Program-made: the position numbers and the translations under genes
In this document: positions 44,906-54,398 of the stretch, piece by piece
How positions within the stretch are numbered: position 1 is the stretch's first letter
Layout of the letters: each line of letters starts with the position of its first letter
From: Pseudaquidulcibacter saccharophilus
GTDB lineage: Bacteria > Pseudomonadota > Alphaproteobacteria > Caulobacterales > Aquidulcibacteraceae
Direction: 5' to 3'
DNA: 64,000 nt
Assembly (NCBI RefSeq): GCF_019455445.1
Contig: NZ_JAHWUS010000001.1
Location: 310,001-374,000, forward strand
Notes under the pieces: generated by a model
Told to the model about the DNA's origin: nothing
Seen by the model: only the letters and a program-made list of their open reading frames with translations
The model's database searches: none

Positions 44906-46753
44906 CTATTCCGCTTTTGGTTTGCGTTTACGGAATGATGCATTCAAAATTTGTTTACGTAGGCGGATGGCGTTTGGTGTTACTTCAACCAATTCGTCAT
45001 CTTCAATCCAAGAGATTGCCGCCTCTAGTGTTAAACGACGTGGCGGGGTAAGGCGCATTGCCTCATCTTTACCGCTTGAACGAACGTTAGAAAGTTTTTT
45101 CTCTTTTAATGGGTTAACTTCCATATCTTCTGGTTTTGCGTTTTCGCCGATAATCATGCCTTCATAGACATCTTCACCGCCGCCAATCATCAAAACGCCA
45201 CGTTCTTCAAGATACCAAAGCGCATAAGTAACAGACTTACCGGTATCAGTTGAAACCATTGCACCGTTACGACGACCCGCAATTGGACCCTTCCAAGGTG
45301 CCCAACCGTGGAAAATACGGTTCATAATACCAGAACCACGAGTATCGGTTAGGAATTCAGAGTGATAGCCAATCAAGCCACGTGATGGCGCATAGAAGGT
45401 AAGGCGGGTTTTGCCACCACCTGACGGGCGCATATCATGAAGTTCAGCTTTGCGAAGTGACATTTTCTCAACTACTGAGCCAGAGAATTCGTCATCAACA
45501 TCGATGATAACTTCTTCGATAGGCTCAAGAGTTTCACCATTTTCATCTTTTTGAGTAACAACGCGCGGACGAGAGATCGAAAGTTCGAAACCTTCGCGGC
45601 GCATGTTTTCAATCAAAACACCAATTTGCAATTCGCCACGACCTTGAAGTTCGTATGCATCGCGGTCATGGGTTTCAGATACGCGGATTGCAACATCTGA
45701 CTCCGCCTGTTTCCACAAACGGTCACGGATAACACGTGATTGTACTTTGTCGCCATCACGACCCGCAAGCGGTGATGAGTTAACCATCACAGTTACTGAA
45801 AGGGTTGGTGGATCAATTGGTGTTGATGGAATTGGGGTTTCAATCAACGGATCACAAATTGTGTGTGAAACTGTTGCATCGGTAAGACCAGCAATTGAAA
45901 CGATATCACCTGCGATTGCCTCATCAATTGGTTGGCGTTTAAGACCACGGAATGCAAGAACTTTTGAAACGCGGCCTTTTTCAATTACTTCACCATCAAG
46001 TGAAATTGCTTTGATTGGCTGACCCGCTTTTGCAATGCCTGATTGCACGCGTCCGGTCAAAATACGACCAAGGAACGGGTCGGCATCAATCATGGTCACA
46101 AGCATAGAGAATGGCTCTTCGGTATGCTTTTCTGCTTCTGGTGCAGGAACGTGTTTAATGATGGTTTCAAAAAGCGCGTTAAGGTTTTCAGTTGGGCCGT
46201 TATTTTCATGTGATGCCCAGCCGTCACGACCAGATGCATAAACAACTGGGAAGTCGAATTGTTCTTCAGATGCGCCTAGTGCCATGAAAAGCTCATAAAC
46301 TTCGTCAAGAACTTCTGCTGGGCGTGCATTTGGACGGTCAATCTTGTTCAAAACCACAATTGGTCTTAGGCCTTGTGCCAATGCTTTTGAAAGCACGAAT
46401 TTGGTTTGTGGCATTGGGCCTTCCATGGCGTCAACCAATAGCAAGCAGCCGTCAACCATTGAAAGAACGCGTTCCACTTCGCCGCCGAAATCGGCGTGTC
46501 CTGGGGTGTCAACAACGTTAATACGGGTTGGGTGTTCTTCGTCCCCCCATTCAATAGAAGTACATTTGGCAAGAATGGTAATGCCGCGTTCTTTTTCTTG
46601 TGGGTTGGAATCCATTGCACGTTCGGCGCGTGCTTCGTTTTCACGGTATGCGCCGCCTTGGGCAAGCATGCCGTCCATAAGTGTGGTTTTGCCGTGGTCA
46701 ACGTGGGCAATAATAGCAATATTGCGCATTGACGGCGCATGTAGATTAGTCAA
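44906..46753 (-). CDS. typA: Ribosome-associated GTPase TypA/BipA
   Basis: A translational GTPase of the EF-G type that acts in ribosome assembly and stress responses. G1 is AHVDHGKT, switch regions KERGITI and [16 protein letters not shown]4 NKIDRP. The BipA-specific C-terminal domain contains [28 protein letters not shown] and [19 protein letters not shown]. Of 615 residues, the first eight depend on a TTG start at 46753, which has AAAGGA upstream; ATG 46729 is the alternative and gives a start closer to E. coli BipA. It is probably transcribed with the two upstream glycosyltransferase genes (67-bp gap). Confidence 0.97.
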   Translation of the reverse strand: MTNLHAPSMRNIAIIAHVDHGKTTLMDGMLAQGGAYRENEARAERAMDSNPQEKERGITILAKCTSIEWGDEEHPTRINVVDTPGHADFGGEVERVLSMVDGCLLLVDAMEGPMPQTKFVLSKALAQGLRPIVVLNKIDRPNARPAEVLDEVYELFMALGASEEQFDFPVVYASGRDGWASHENNGPTENLNALFETIIKHVPAPEAEKHTEEPFSMLVTMIDADPFLGRILTGRVQSGIAKAGQPIKAISLDGEVIEKGRVSKVLAFRGLKRQPIDEAIAGDIVSIAGLTDATVSHTICDPLIETPIPSTPIDPPTLSVTVMVNSSPLAGRDGDKVQSRVIRDRLWKQAESDVAIRVSETHDRDAYELQGRGELQIGVLIENMRREGFELSISRPRVVTQKDENGETLEPIEEVIIDVDDEFSGSVVEKMSLRKAELHDMRPSGGGKTRLTFYAPSRGLIGYHSEFLTDTRGSGIMNRIFHGWAPWKGPIAGRRNGAMVSTDTGKSVTYALWYLEERGVLMIGGGEDVYEGMIIGENAKPEDMEVNPLKEKKLSNVRSSGKDEAMRLTPPRRLTLEAAISWIEDDELVEVTPNAIRLRKQILNASFRKRKPKAE

Positions 46754-46820
46754 TTTGGTGTCCTTTAAAATGCGGGGAGCTGTTCTTTTGCGCGCCCAAT
46801 ATAGGTTTTGCGTTAAAAGG

Positions 46821-47810
46821 TCAATCCCTAACGGCGCGGGCAGCGTTTATTACTTGCTCAACTTTGATGTCTTTAAAGTCACGAGCAACCACAGAAACCG
46901 TTAATTTGCCGCGTGGTGCGACTTGTCTTATGTTCGCGGCCTCTGGATTTATTATGGAAACGGTTGGTGCACCCACAAGACCCGCCAAAACCACCAACTC
47001 ACTATTTGAGCCGACAACAAGTGATGCCGCACGGGCAAGTGATAAATATTCAAAAACATCAACACGCCCGATTAAATCATCAATTCCACGTAATTGTGCG
47101 CGTATTTCATTGCCCACGGCAATGGCGCGATGTGTTCCCATCAAAACGGGCTTAATATCATGCGATATTAGTTCCCCTGCAAGTTCAACAAATCTTGCAA
47201 CCGACCAAATATCACCGGGGCGCCCCACGGCGGCCTCTGGTACTAGGATGGCATAGTTACCATCAATTCCAAACTTTTCGGGAATTGTATGGTAATCATT
47301 CAGTTCCAATGCCCATTTTAAATTTGGCAAAGGCGCCGCCCCAATGGGATAGCCTTCTTTTGGACCAATACCACATAGCCACAATTGTTCGGCAATTCTA
47401 TCGAGTGGGTGCATATTGGTTCGCGCGCGATCAACAAATGGGTGTGAACAGCCCATGGCAATGCCAGACCACATCGGTTTTTTAAGCCAATATTTTTTAT
47501 AAATCCCTTCGGATTCTTCGGTCTGGGCCAAATCATATACCATTTCAAAAGATGCACGTTGCAAATTATTGGTAAAGTTTAACTCTTGTCGGAGGCCATT
47601 AGTTCGCCAATTTGTAACCACCTCGTCAACGAATGGGCAGGCAGACATAAAACGATTATATTCTGGCTCGGTAATTAATGTGATGTGTGCATTGGTGTGA
47701 TATTTTCTTATTGCCTCTAATGCAGCAATATTGTGGGCAATATCAATCAAGCTACCCAAAGATATTACCAAAACCCGCGTCAGATCTTGTCTTACAATAT
47801 CCTGTTGCAT
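46821..47810 (-). CDS. Family 9 glycosyltransferase (heptosyltransferase-like)
   Basis: A 329-residue GT-B fold protein. [36 protein letters not shown] near the N-terminus and [26 protein letters not shown] near the C-terminus match ADP-heptose:LPS heptosyltransferases and related proteins. It would add a sugar to the LPS core or another envelope glycan at the cytoplasmic face. It overlaps none of its neighbours but sits 10 bp after the GT4 gene, suggesting a shared pathway. The acceptor is unknown. Confidence 0.87.
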   Translation of the reverse strand: MQQDIVRQDLTRVLVISLGSLIDIAHNIAALEAIRKYHTNAHITLITEPEYNRFMSACPFVDEVVTNWRTNGLRQELNFTNNLQRASFEMVYDLAQTEESEGIYKKYWLKKPMWSGIAMGCSHPFVDRARTNMHPLDRIAEQLWLCGIGPKEGYPIGAAPLPNLKWALELNDYHTIPEKFGIDGNYAILVPEAAVGRPGDIWSVARFVELAGELISHDIKPVLMGTHRAIAVGNEIRAQLRGIDDLIGRVDVFEYLSLARAASLVVGSNSELVVLAGLVGAPTVSIINPEAANIRQVAPRGKLTVSVVARDFKDIKVEQVINAARAVRD

Positions 47811-47820
47811 GACTTGCCCT

Positions 47821-48960
47821 TTATTTCATTATTTCTTTATAAACGCCCAATGTCTTTTCTTGCAACTGTGCGGCTGAAAACAAAGACTTAACACGCTTTT
47901 GGGCTAATTTGGTCAAATTTGCAATCTCCATCGGCGGCATTGCCAAAATCTGGCTGATTTTTTGTGCCAATTGTGTTGCATTGCCAACATCAATTAAAAA
48001 GCCAGTTTCATTATCAACCACAGTTTCCATTGCCCCGCCAAGACGCGATGCAATGATTGGTTTCGCCATTGCCTGCGCCTCGGCGGCGGTGCGCCCGAAT
48101 GCTTCTGGTTCTATTGATGGTGTGGTAACAATATCTGCAATTGCAAAAGCGGTTGGCATATCATTACATTGCCCAACAAAATGAAAATATTCATCAAGCC
48201 CATACGAATTTACTAGTGATTTTAATTCAGAAACATATTCATCGCGTCCCTGTGCCGAGCCAACAAAAATATAATCGGCAAATATGTTTTGTGCTTTCAA
48301 AATATTTGCGGCCTCAATCAAAACCTTTTGCCCCTTCCACGCCGTAAGACGGGCAGGAAGTAGGACTTTGGGCAAAGTTTTTGCCGACAATCCCCATTTC
48401 TTAATAAGTGCATCTTTTGTGTTTTGATCAACTTTTTCTGGGGTAAATTTTTCTAAATCAACGCCACGATAAACCACACGGATTTTGACTGGGTCTGGGT
48501 GGTGTTGGTCAATAATATGTGCCTTGGTATATTCGGAATTGGCAATAACCAATTCGCCACGCGCCATAAAACCATTATACCAGCGTTTTAGTGATGACTT
48601 AGCGTTATAAATCCCGTGATAAGTGGTAACAAAATGCACACCCATTGCCTTTGCCGCAAGATATGCCGAAACCGCCGGCGCGCGTGAACGGGCGTGAACA
48701 ATATCAATATTGTTTTCGGCGATAATCTTTTTGATTAGTGCCACATTGCTAACAAGGATTTTAAACGGGTTTTTGGTTTTGACGTCTGCCTTTATAAAGG
48801 TCGCCCCATGTTTCTTTAACTCACCCTCCAAAATACCGCCGTTTGACAAAACAAATGCCTTGCCGCCATCTTTTACAATCGCTTCGGCAACTTCAACAGC
48901 AGTTCGCTCTGCACCGCCAATGTCAAGTTCAGGAATTATTTGCAGGATATTATAGCTCAT
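47821..48960 (-). CDS. Family 4 glycosyltransferase
   Basis: A 379-residue GT-B glycosyltransferase. The acceptor-side start is ILQIIPELDIGGAERTAVEVA (GGAE-type loop). The donor-binding C-terminal domain has LLPARLTAWKGQKVLIEAA and the retaining-enzyme motif EPEAFGRTAAEAQAMAKPIIA (the E-x7-E pair). The probable role is in envelope polysaccharide or lipopolysaccharide assembly together with the adjacent GT9 enzyme. No ribosome site is obvious at the ATG. It is divergent from the hydrolase gene at 49058. Confidence 0.92.
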   Translation of the reverse strand: MSYNILQIIPELDIGGAERTAVEVAEAIVKDGGKAFVLSNGGILEGELKKHGATFIKADVKTKNPFKILVSNVALIKKIIAENNIDIVHARSRAPAVSAYLAAKAMGVHFVTTYHGIYNAKSSLKRWYNGFMARGELVIANSEYTKAHIIDQHHPDPVKIRVVYRGVDLEKFTPEKVDQNTKDALIKKWGLSAKTLPKVLLPARLTAWKGQKVLIEAANILKAQNIFADYIFVGSAQGRDEYVSELKSLVNSYGLDEYFHFVGQCNDMPTAFAIADIVTTPSIEPEAFGRTAAEAQAMAKPIIASRLGGAMETVVDNETGFLIDVGNATQLAQKISQILAMPPMEIANLTKLAQKRVKSLFSAAQLQEKTLGVYKEIMK

Positions 48961-49057
48961 ATAATTTCAATAGTTTATTTATAACAAAATTCAAAGTCAT
49001 AAAGATTTGGAATAATGAATCATTGTAATTATTCCCAAAATTTGGAATAAGTTCGCC

Positions 49058-49819
49058 ATGACCAATAATATTCAATTCATTACCAATCCACGTGGGCAAA
49101 ATCTAGGATTTGTTAAAAACGAAATCTCGTCATTAAACTGTGTTTGGCTTTGTGGTTATCATTCAGACTTTTTTGGTTCAAAAGCGCAAACTGTTGCCGA
49201 AACCGCCAAAGAAAATGGTGCTTCATCATTATTATTCGATTATTCTGGAACTGGCGTTTCAGAAGGTGATTTTGAAGATGGCACGCTTTCAAAATGGCTT
49301 GAAGACGCCGAATTTATGATTGAACAGCAAACAAAGGGTGACTTAATCCTTTTGGGTTCGTCAATGGGTGGTTGGTTGTCATTGAGTTACGCTATTAAAC
49401 ATCCAGAACGGGTCAAGGCATTAATATTGCTTGCCCCTGCACCAGATTTTACCAAGGATTTGATGTGGGATAAATTTCCCCAAGAAGTAAAAGACGAAAT
49501 TACCAATAATGGATTTTGGCTGCGCCCATCTGAATATGATGACAATGGTTATCGGGTAACACGTGAATTAATTGAGGATGGGGAAACGCATTTAATACTG
49601 CACAACAAAATCAAAATTAATGTGCCTGTGACCATTATACATGGTCTGAAGGATGCGGATGTGCCATTTGCCCGCTCATTAGAACTTGTGGAGAATTTAA
49701 CAACACCTGATGTAAGGCTTTGCTATATTAAGGAAGGGGATCATCGCCTTTCCAGTGATGATGATCTTGCATTTTTAAAGCAAATATTGACCAATCAAAT
49801 AAAAAATTTGGTCAAATAA
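49058..49819 (+). CDS. Alpha/beta hydrolase, acyl-thioesterase-like
   Basis: A 253-residue cytoplasmic hydrolase. The catalytic triad is visible: Ser102 in LLGSSMGGW, an aspartate in IHGLKDADVPF, and a histidine in KEGDHRLSSDDD. DYSGTGVSEGDFEDGT near residue 61 matches proteins related to mammalian ABHD10, a mitochondrial depalmitoylase. That relation suggests an S-acyl or ester substrate but does not fix it. Monocistronic, with a terminator shared with the convergent M48 gene. Confidence 0.85.
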   Translation: MTNNIQFITNPRGQNLGFVKNEISSLNCVWLCGYHSDFFGSKAQTVAETAKENGASSLLFDYSGTGVSEGDFEDGTLSKWLEDAEFMIEQQTKGDLILLGSSMGGWLSLSYAIKHPERVKALILLAPAPDFTKDLMWDKFPQEVKDEITNNGFWLRPSEYDDNGYRVTRELIEDGETHLILHNKIKINVPVTIIHGLKDADVPFARSLELVENLTTPDVRLCYIKEGDHRLSSDDDLAFLKQILTNQIKNLVK

Positions 49820-49834
49820 AACGATTAGCATGAA

Positions 49835-49857
49835 AAAGCCCCCAATATGGGGGCTTT
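49835..49857. terminator. Bidirectional terminator
   Basis: AAAGCCCCC (49835-49843) pairs with GGGGGCTTT (49849-49857) between convergent genes. Confidence 0.85.
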
Positions 49858-49862
49858 ATAAT

Positions 49863-52007
49863 TTATATTTGCTTTGGAATATTGTTTTTGTTCAATATTT
49901 CATGTGCATCATAGGCATTAATATATTTATCAATTAATTCCAAATAAGTTTTAAAATTAAGACCCTTTGGCAGCATCCCCATAATAGTTATGGTCTTTTT
50001 CTTTTTATTGATACGCACGCGTCCCTTACCTTTGGTTTTTTGTGGCAATGGTGCAGCATCATTTAAGTGCAAAGTTGTGATAAGTTGATGGTTGGCAAGG
50101 CTTACATCATATTTCATGACGTGCCCCCACGAAATAGGGGCATCGAGACCCGTAACACCAATTTCATGTGCCTTTAAAACCATGAATGGGTATCTGGAAT
50201 GAACAAACATTATTGAGGCCGCCCAAAGTAGGAATGCTCCAAAACCAAGAAAGACCAAAGACACAATAAATAAATCTTTGTCTGCCTTTGCAGTAAAGGC
50301 AAAGAACAATGCAACACCACCGGCAAGACATAAAATGGCAAAAATACTAATTAACCACATTATAATACCAGGATTGGCGGTAAGTGGCCTATCTTCATTG
50401 CTTATTTCTGCAACCCTGCTTTCAAGTTGTTTGCGGTATTCTACTGCATTGGTGCGCACAATTTTATAAAGCTCGTCAGTGAGTGTGCGTGATAATTGCC
50501 CAAAATCTTTGAAATATTCATCCATATTCTTAATGGCATCTTGGGTTGGTGCTTCTTTGGCAATTGCAATTAAATTCGTATCCGTTTTAATCCCCATTGC
50601 TTCGATACGTTGTGAAGTTGGTGGGTGGGTATCGGTTGGGTGCGGGATTTTATCTTCAAGATGGGTTGATGGATCCCCCATGCCATCATCAATTGCCGCT
50701 TTTAAAACTTCGGCAACTAAATCATCATATTTGCTGTCCGATAGTACCGTAACTTGGGACATTACTTTGCCAAGTGGTTTATCGGTTGCAACACTGCGCA
50801 ATAAGGCGCGCGCCGATGCTTCGTTTGATGTTACTTTTGCGCCGCCTTTATCGGCCTCAAACTCACGCAGTCTGCTCCAGTGTAGGACCGCAAGGTCAAA
50901 TTGTTCCATCACAAACAATCCAAGATAAAGCGTTGGCTTTAGCAAGAACCTATCATAAGAATTAACACCATCATCAAGCGCATATAAAGAGCGACTAATG
51001 CTTGCATAAATCGGCACAAAACGTTGGCTATATTCGGTATCACCACCAGAAAAGTGTGATAATTCGTGGCCAATGATTGCCCTTAATTCATCTTTTTTCA
51101 AAAATGGCATTAATGGTAATGGCAAATATAATGTATGCCCGTTTAGGGTTTCCTTTGCGGGCTCAAGAGTTTTTTCACCAGAAATTACAAAAAAACCTTG
51201 CTCAATCCCTGCAACAATATGATCGGGTTTAATGGCATTAAGCTTTTCAGCAAGTTCATCAACAAAATGCCAAATGCCTGGTGCATCGTCACGCGATAAT
51301 TGTCGTCCAATAATTGGATATGGATTTGGTTTAAATGCAGCAAGTGCATGACGTAATTGTACAATCGTTTTTAAAGCGACCCAAAGAATAACGCCAATTA
51401 ACATTATCCCGAAAACCACCAATTTCATTTCCGAATTTGATAATGAACCGGGGTGGAAAACCGCCAAAACAAAGTATGCAATTACTGCGACACCTGCAAT
51501 TGTGGTTGCCACCACCTGCACCGCCATCGCCATGGGCAACAACATTCGCAAAATTGAAAATGAATGTGCCAATGCCGCACGCGATTGCCGTCCAATCGCA
51601 CTTAAAAAAATCCCAGCGCCAAGGACGATGATAGAAATAATAAGACTTATACCCGCTGAAGTTATAATAAATGGCACTGCCTTGGTGCGAACATCAGACA
51701 TTTTATTGGCATTTTGTAAATCCTCAAGATCTCTTTTTGCTTGGGTAAGTGCCATTGGGCCGCCATATGTCGTGCCCCCACTTTCATATTGAATGGTAAA
51801 ATCTGGCTTGCCTGCTTTTTCAAAACGCGCGCTTATTTCATCGACAATTTTCTGTTGTTCGGTAATCGCATATTGTAGTTCCGGTGATTGGGTGGTTTTA
51901 TTGGCCTGTGCCCAAATACCGAATATCATAATCGCCAATGGCAATAATAATGTTATTCCAATCAGTTTTAAAAAATATTGCCCTTTTTTAGGTTGCGAAT
52001 TTACCAT
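49863..52007 (-). CDS. Membrane M48 metallopeptidase, paralogue B
   Basis: A 714-residue membrane protein with the same plan as the protein at 41775: TM1 at about 15-33, a charged segment, three helices (about 110-140, 155-185, 195-215), and the zinc motif HELSH at 314-318, followed by SGGDTEYSQRFVPIYASISRSL. The third ligand is probably in LREFEADKGGAKVT. Two late helices precede a C-terminal domain with DAPISWGHVMKYDVSLANHQ. Sequence identity with paralogue A is moderate and spread along the length. The gene may be transcribed with the upstream thiE-sel1 genes, but a 189-bp gap with a palindrome separates them. Confidence 0.85.
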   Translation of the reverse strand: MVNSQPKKGQYFLKLIGITLLLPLAIMIFGIWAQANKTTQSPELQYAITEQQKIVDEISARFEKAGKPDFTIQYESGGTTYGGPMALTQAKRDLEDLQNANKMSDVRTKAVPFIITSAGISLIISIIVLGAGIFLSAIGRQSRAALAHSFSILRMLLPMAMAVQVVATTIAGVAVIAYFVLAVFHPGSLSNSEMKLVVFGIMLIGVILWVALKTIVQLRHALAAFKPNPYPIIGRQLSRDDAPGIWHFVDELAEKLNAIKPDHIVAGIEQGFFVISGEKTLEPAKETLNGHTLYLPLPLMPFLKKDELRAIIGHELSHFSGGDTEYSQRFVPIYASISRSLYALDDGVNSYDRFLLKPTLYLGLFVMEQFDLAVLHWSRLREFEADKGGAKVTSNEASARALLRSVATDKPLGKVMSQVTVLSDSKYDDLVAEVLKAAIDDGMGDPSTHLEDKIPHPTDTHPPTSQRIEAMGIKTDTNLIAIAKEAPTQDAIKNMDEYFKDFGQLSRTLTDELYKIVRTNAVEYRKQLESRVAEISNEDRPLTANPGIIMWLISIFAILCLAGGVALFFAFTAKADKDLFIVSLVFLGFGAFLLWAASIMFVHSRYPFMVLKAHEIGVTGLDAPISWGHVMKYDVSLANHQLITTLHLNDAAPLPQKTKGKGRVRINKKKKTITIMGMLPKGLNFKTYLELIDKYINAYDAHEILNKNNIPKQI

Positions 52008-52142
52008 TATATTTCCCTCTTATTTTCAAATTATAATTTGTTTTATAAGATTATTTCAGATTGCAGAATCGAAATGAATACCATGGGGAAATATAATTTC
52101 CATACTTTTTTAAAGGTTTTTTGTCGAAACACCTCTAAAGCG

Positions 52143-52161
52143 CTATGACATATTGTCATAG
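52143..52161. repeat. Perfect palindrome upstream of M48 paralogue B
   Basis: CTATGACA-TAT-TGTCATAG, eight-base arms around three bases. No T-run follows on either strand, so an operator is more likely than a terminator. Confidence 0.5.
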
Positions 52162-52196
52162 GGTTATTTGTTGTGTCGTATTAATATAATGATTTT

Positions 52197-53168
52197 CTAT
52201 TTTTGGGGTTTTGATTTCGGCTTTACGTTGGTTTGCTTTTGATTTTGCGAATTATTGCCCTTTAATTTTTCATAATTTAAAATTTGCTGATAAAGTCTTT
52301 CTGCGTCTGGAACTTCACCTTTAGCAATTTCGGCATATTTCTTCGCCGTAGGAATATCTTGTTTTACGCCTTCGCCCTTGGCGTTAACCAGTGCCCAATA
52401 AAAAGCCCCAGTTTTATCACCCGCTTCGGCAGATTTTTTAAACCATTCTGCGGCTTGGGCAAGGTTTTTGTCGCCCCCACGTCCTTGATAAATTAATAAA
52501 CCATAATCGGCCATTGCCGCCGGAATTCCGCCATCTGCCGCCTGCTTAAGTAGGGTGCGCGCCTTTGCAAAATCATCGGGAATATTTTCATCGCCATCAT
52601 CAAGCAAGATTGCAAGTGAATAAGCGGCATTAACATCGCCCTTTTGTGCGCCAATATCATATTGCGCGGCAGCAAGTTGAAAACGGCTTTGCGCCATTAA
52701 AAAGTCACCATAAGGCGTATAAGCATCATTTCTTTTGGCCTTGATTGCTGATTTATAGGCGTTATCAACCTCTTCCGAGGTAACTACGTTATTATCTAGC
52801 ACCCAAATACGACCCATGCCCATCATGGCGTCTGATGAGTTTTGCAATGATCCTTGGCGGTAATATTTCGCGGCCATTTCATAGGATTTTTCAACCCCCA
52901 TGCCATTTTCATATAAAAAACCAACTAATGCGGCGGCATTGGCATCGCCGCGTTTTGCTAAATCATCACTAATTTTAAGGGCATTTTCATAATCACCAGC
53001 CCGATAGGCAAGAACCGCTTTATTAAGTTCACCAATGGTTGGAACCTTTAATGGTTCAACACGAATGTCTTTGTTTTCTGGTGTTGGGCCGTTTGGCATA
53101 CGGGGCAAAACCTGTGCCATTGCTGAGGTGGTAATCAGGGTAAAGAATAGCGGTAGTAATTTTTTCAT
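52197..53168 (-). CDS. Exported Sel1-repeat protein
   Basis: A 323-residue protein with a cleavable signal (MKKLLPLFFTLITTSAMA) and tandem Sel1-like helical repeats, seen as NAAALVGFLYENGMGVEKSYEMAAKYYRQ, DVNAAYSLAILLDDGDENI, and GDKTGAFYWALVNAKGEGVKQDI, each quoted in part. Such solenoids bind partner proteins in the periplasm. The C-terminus is Gln/Lys/Asn-rich and low-complexity. The start overlaps the thiE stop by 4 bp, showing coupling without an obvious functional link. Confidence 0.85.
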   Translation of the reverse strand: MKKLLPLFFTLITTSAMAQVLPRMPNGPTPENKDIRVEPLKVPTIGELNKAVLAYRAGDYENALKISDDLAKRGDANAAALVGFLYENGMGVEKSYEMAAKYYRQGSLQNSSDAMMGMGRIWVLDNNVVTSEEVDNAYKSAIKAKRNDAYTPYGDFLMAQSRFQLAAAQYDIGAQKGDVNAAYSLAILLDDGDENIPDDFAKARTLLKQAADGGIPAAMADYGLLIYQGRGGDKNLAQAAEWFKKSAEAGDKTGAFYWALVNAKGEGVKQDIPTAKKYAEIAKGEVPDAERLYQQILNYEKLKGNNSQNQKQTNVKPKSKPQK

Positions 53169-53794
53169 TTAGTTTCGCAAATTTGTTTAAGTTCATTCAA
53201 TGCTGTTTTAACCCCGCCCAAATGTGACCATACACCAGAAGAAACCGCAATAAAATCCGCCCCTGCATTAATTATCGGCAAGGAATTTTCTGCTACAATG
53301 CCGCCTATTGCAACACACGGAATTTCCATTAAATCTTGCCACCATGTTAAAATCTCAGGCTCGGCCATATGTTTAACTTCTTTGGTTTGGGTCGGGTAAA
53401 ATGCGCCAAAGGCAACGTAATCTGCGCCTTCTTCTGCGGCCATCATTGCGAGGTGACGCGAATTATGACAAGTGCGCCCGATAATTCTATCATTACCCAA
53501 AATTTTGCGCGCTTCGGCAATTGTGCCATCTGACTGCCCTAAATGCACGCCATCTGCCTTTACATCGCGGGCAATTTTAGGGTTATCATTTATTATACAT
53601 GCAATGCCAGCATCTTGAAGCGGCGGTAAAATTTCTTTTGCCAAAAGAACGAAATCACGATTTTCAAGATTTTTTAGACGCAATTGAAAAACCGATATCG
53701 CTTTTGATGAAATTACATCATCCAACTGCTTCTGGAATGTCTTTAAATCGTCAATTTTTGGTGGGCTAATGAGATAAATTTGTGTTTTTGTCAT
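53165..53794 (-). CDS. thiE: Thiamine-phosphate synthase
   Basis: Joins the hydroxymethylpyrimidine diphosphate and thiazole phosphate halves of thiamine. The 209-residue TIM barrel has CIINDNPKIARDVKADGVHLGQSD (diphosphate site), IIGRTCHNS, and the phosphate-binding loops DYVAFGAFYPTQTK and CVAIGGIVAEN. Other thi genes are not in the window, so a salvage role with remote partners is possible. It is coupled to the Sel1-repeat gene. Confidence 0.92.
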   Translation of the reverse strand: MTKTQIYLISPPKIDDLKTFQKQLDDVISSKAISVFQLRLKNLENRDFVLLAKEILPPLQDAGIACIINDNPKIARDVKADGVHLGQSDGTIAEARKILGNDRIIGRTCHNSRHLAMMAAEEGADYVAFGAFYPTQTKEVKHMAEPEILTWWQDLMEIPCVAIGGIVAENSLPIINAGADFIAVSSGVWSHLGGVKTALNELKQICETK

Positions 53795-53847
53795 TCATTA
53801 CCAATATCATTTATTGCATTATTAAAGCAATAAGGTCACAAGAATTT

Positions 53848-54396
53848 ATGCCTTCTTTTGTATCTATTGATGTTGAAACCGCGAATAATTCACCCGCGTC
53901 AATCTGCCAAATTGGTATGGTTAAATTTGCAGACGGTAAAGTGGTTGATAAATATAATTGCCTTATAAATCCGGATGAAGGTTTTTTACCCGCAAACATT
54001 ATGGTGCATGGCATCAAGCCCGTTATGGTGAAATCTGCACCAAAATTCTTTGAAGTCTTTGAAGAAGTGAATGCTTGGCTATCTGATACAATTGTAACTT
54101 CGCATTCTTATTTTGACCGTTCAGCGATTTTTGGGGCAATAAAGCGCGATATCTTACCAGAGCCACAATATCTTTGGCTTGATGCAACAACAATTATTCG
54201 TCGTACATGGGCGCAATATCAAAAACGTGGTTATGGGCTTGCCAATTTGTCATCTGACTTTAAAATCAAGTTCAAACACCATGATGCGTGTGAAGACGCG
54301 CGCGTATCAGGGGAAATATTGGTTATGGCAATCCGTGACAGTGGCAAAACACTTGATGAATGGTTTGAAGTCCTTAAAAAGAATAAAAAGAGTTAG
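53848..54396 (+). CDS. DEDDh 3'-5' exonuclease, DnaQ-like
   Basis: A 182-residue stand-alone exonuclease. The acidic residues are in SIDVETAN (Asp8, Glu10), the middle aspartate in HSYFDRSA, and the terminal His145/Asp150 in HDACEDA, completing the DEDDh set. Similar proteins are annotated as DNA polymerase III epsilon-like exonucleases. The start was placed at 53848 because conservation begins there and AAGGTCACAAG lies upstream; a longer frame to 53782 would overlap the divergent thiE. It lies 2 bp before polA, so co-expression in DNA repair is likely. Confidence 0.88.
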   Translation: MPSFVSIDVETANNSPASICQIGMVKFADGKVVDKYNCLINPDEGFLPANIMVHGIKPVMVKSAPKFFEVFEEVNAWLSDTIVTSHSYFDRSAIFGAIKRDILPEPQYLWLDATTIIRRTWAQYQKRGYGLANLSSDFKIKFKHHDACEDARVSGEILVMAIRDSGKTLDEWFEVLKKNKKS

Positions 54397-54398
54397 AA

